Positions 62,950 through 64,000 of a stretch of 64,000 nt of DNA are shown in pieces. The notes below the pieces were generated by a model that had not been told where the DNA came from, made no database searches, and saw only the letters and a list, made by a program, of their open reading frames with translations. A program made the translations under genes and the position numbers. Origin of the DNA: Neckera pumila (lineage: Eukaryota > Streptophyta > Bryopsida > Hypnales > Neckeraceae). The DNA is taken from positions 17,796,501 through 17,860,500 of the forward strand of contig OZ018412.1 of the NCBI GenBank assembly GCA_963969595.1, read 5' to 3'. Position 1 is the first letter of the stretch. Each line of letters starts with the position of its first letter.

Positions 62950-64000
62950 TAGTTTAGTTTTTTCCCGTTTAGGACGTTACGACTAATCTTGCAGTCAGCA
63001 CGTTATATTTTAATGGCGCTGGGTCATCACTGCGTCACCGAGCAAGTTGTGCTGCTCATTTGACCGAATTGACATGGAAACGAAGCATTTCTCTTTGTCG
63101 GTATCGGCATTTGCCTGTATTGCAGCATGTTCTGATCTCCACGTGGGTTCTCGTCTTGTTCTGCTCTTCATTTAGTGTTTGCGTATTCTCGTTCCTGAGT
63201 TCTGGGACGGCCAGCATCATACAACGACGTCAGTCGGTAAGTTTTGTAGAAATCCTGCAACGTCAATTTGGCTGTCGAGATTCCCACAGCATCGCCGATG
63301 TAAGTTACTGGCCATTGAGCCATGCAACGCCCTCTTCGACTTCCTTCGTTCTCTTAAAATTGCAAAACAAAGATTTCTGTTTACATGATATTCAAACTTG
63401 TGAGTATTGTCATTATAAGCTCATTAAGAATTCCCAAAATCTGGACACAAGGAAATCGAGATTAGGACATCAATCAACCGAAACACCTCCACACATCTCC
63501 ATTGCAAGGCAGTTACACTACAGGAGGCCTTATTCATGTAAACTAAGAAACAAAAGAATTTCAGGCATTCCCTTGCAATCCTAGGAACACTGTACGCAAG
63601 CTTTTTCACATTCAGTGCAGTTGTAGCTTTTCCAAAGCAAGGTCTCCTCCTTTTTGGTCCCAAGTTAAAAAAGTAGTGACCACTACAAAATTTGATCAAA
63701 ATTGCAAAACATGCATGTGAACAAACCAGACCTCAAATCATCCGAATAAACATTTGAGCTTCATTATCATTATTAAACTCTCTAAATTTTACTTGGATTT
63801 TCTTGGAAGATTCTAGATTTTCTTCACAGGCATTTTTGGGGCAATGTATACATAACCCTTAAGAATCCATGGTAGGAAGAAGAATTTAGATTTGGATCTT
63901 TTTAGGCTAAATAAATTATTGTCAAAGAGCATCCAAACACAAGATCTTCATTTTTGCAAACTTTCCTTTTCTTCCTATCCCTACATGAATTGAATTACAC
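62950..64000. other. Nup54 3' flank, no gene seen
   Basis: Probable 3' untranslated region followed by AT-rich DNA. The frames at 63060-63584 (+) and 63424-63699 (-) show no recognisable domain. Confidence 0.4.

Overview
This is nuclear DNA of a land plant. Evidence: spliced genes with GT-AG introns of roughly 80-1100 bp, several plant-specific gene families (HPAT, SKL2, an LRR receptor kinase), runs of the plant telomere unit TTTAGGG/CCCTAAA (about 25375-25400 and 58877-58893), two chloroplast-type N-termini, and no prokaryotic or organellar signals. Intron sizes and divergence from flowering-plant homologues would suit a bryophyte or another early-diverging lineage, but the species cannot be fixed from this sequence.

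Layout. 1-9900: AT-rich, gene-free, starting with a 1 kb purine-rich degenerate tandem repeat, followed by nested DNA-transposon-like elements and a ~580 bp fold-back locus. 9907-13732 (-): shikimate kinase-like 2 (SKL2), plastid. 14050-19600: gene-free, with several small MITEs. 19596-23925 (+): hydroxyproline O-arabinosyltransferase (HPAT). 25414-28299 (-): LRR receptor kinase most like SOBIR1, with a tandemly repeated upstream region. 29200-46900: a second gene-poor, repeat-dense block with nested elements, G-runs and microsatellites. 47225-52384 (+): DNA polymerase alpha subunit B (POLA2) behind two E2F-like motifs. 53303-55375 (-): small Gly-rich chloroplast-envelope-type protein, tail to tail with POLA2. 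55764-57753: two further TTAA-flanked elements. 58459-62949 (+): FG nucleoporin Nup54. 62950-64000: no gene seen.

I reconstructed the six genes exon by exon; every model keeps frame through all junctions and uses GT/AG introns. They are unrelated housekeeping, cell-wall and signalling genes and do not form a cluster or pathway.

The strongest unexplained signal is a set of interspersed elements with ends CCCC(T/A)...(A/T)GGGG, each bordered by TTAA, in several sequence families. TTAA targets with C-rich ends are typical of piggyBac-type (also Kolobok/Sola3) transposons, which are not a usual part of plant genomes. Nesting lets some insertion events be read exactly: one copy sits inside another, and when it and a 271 bp MITE are removed, the outer copy shrinks to about the same length as the inner one (889 versus 887 bp).
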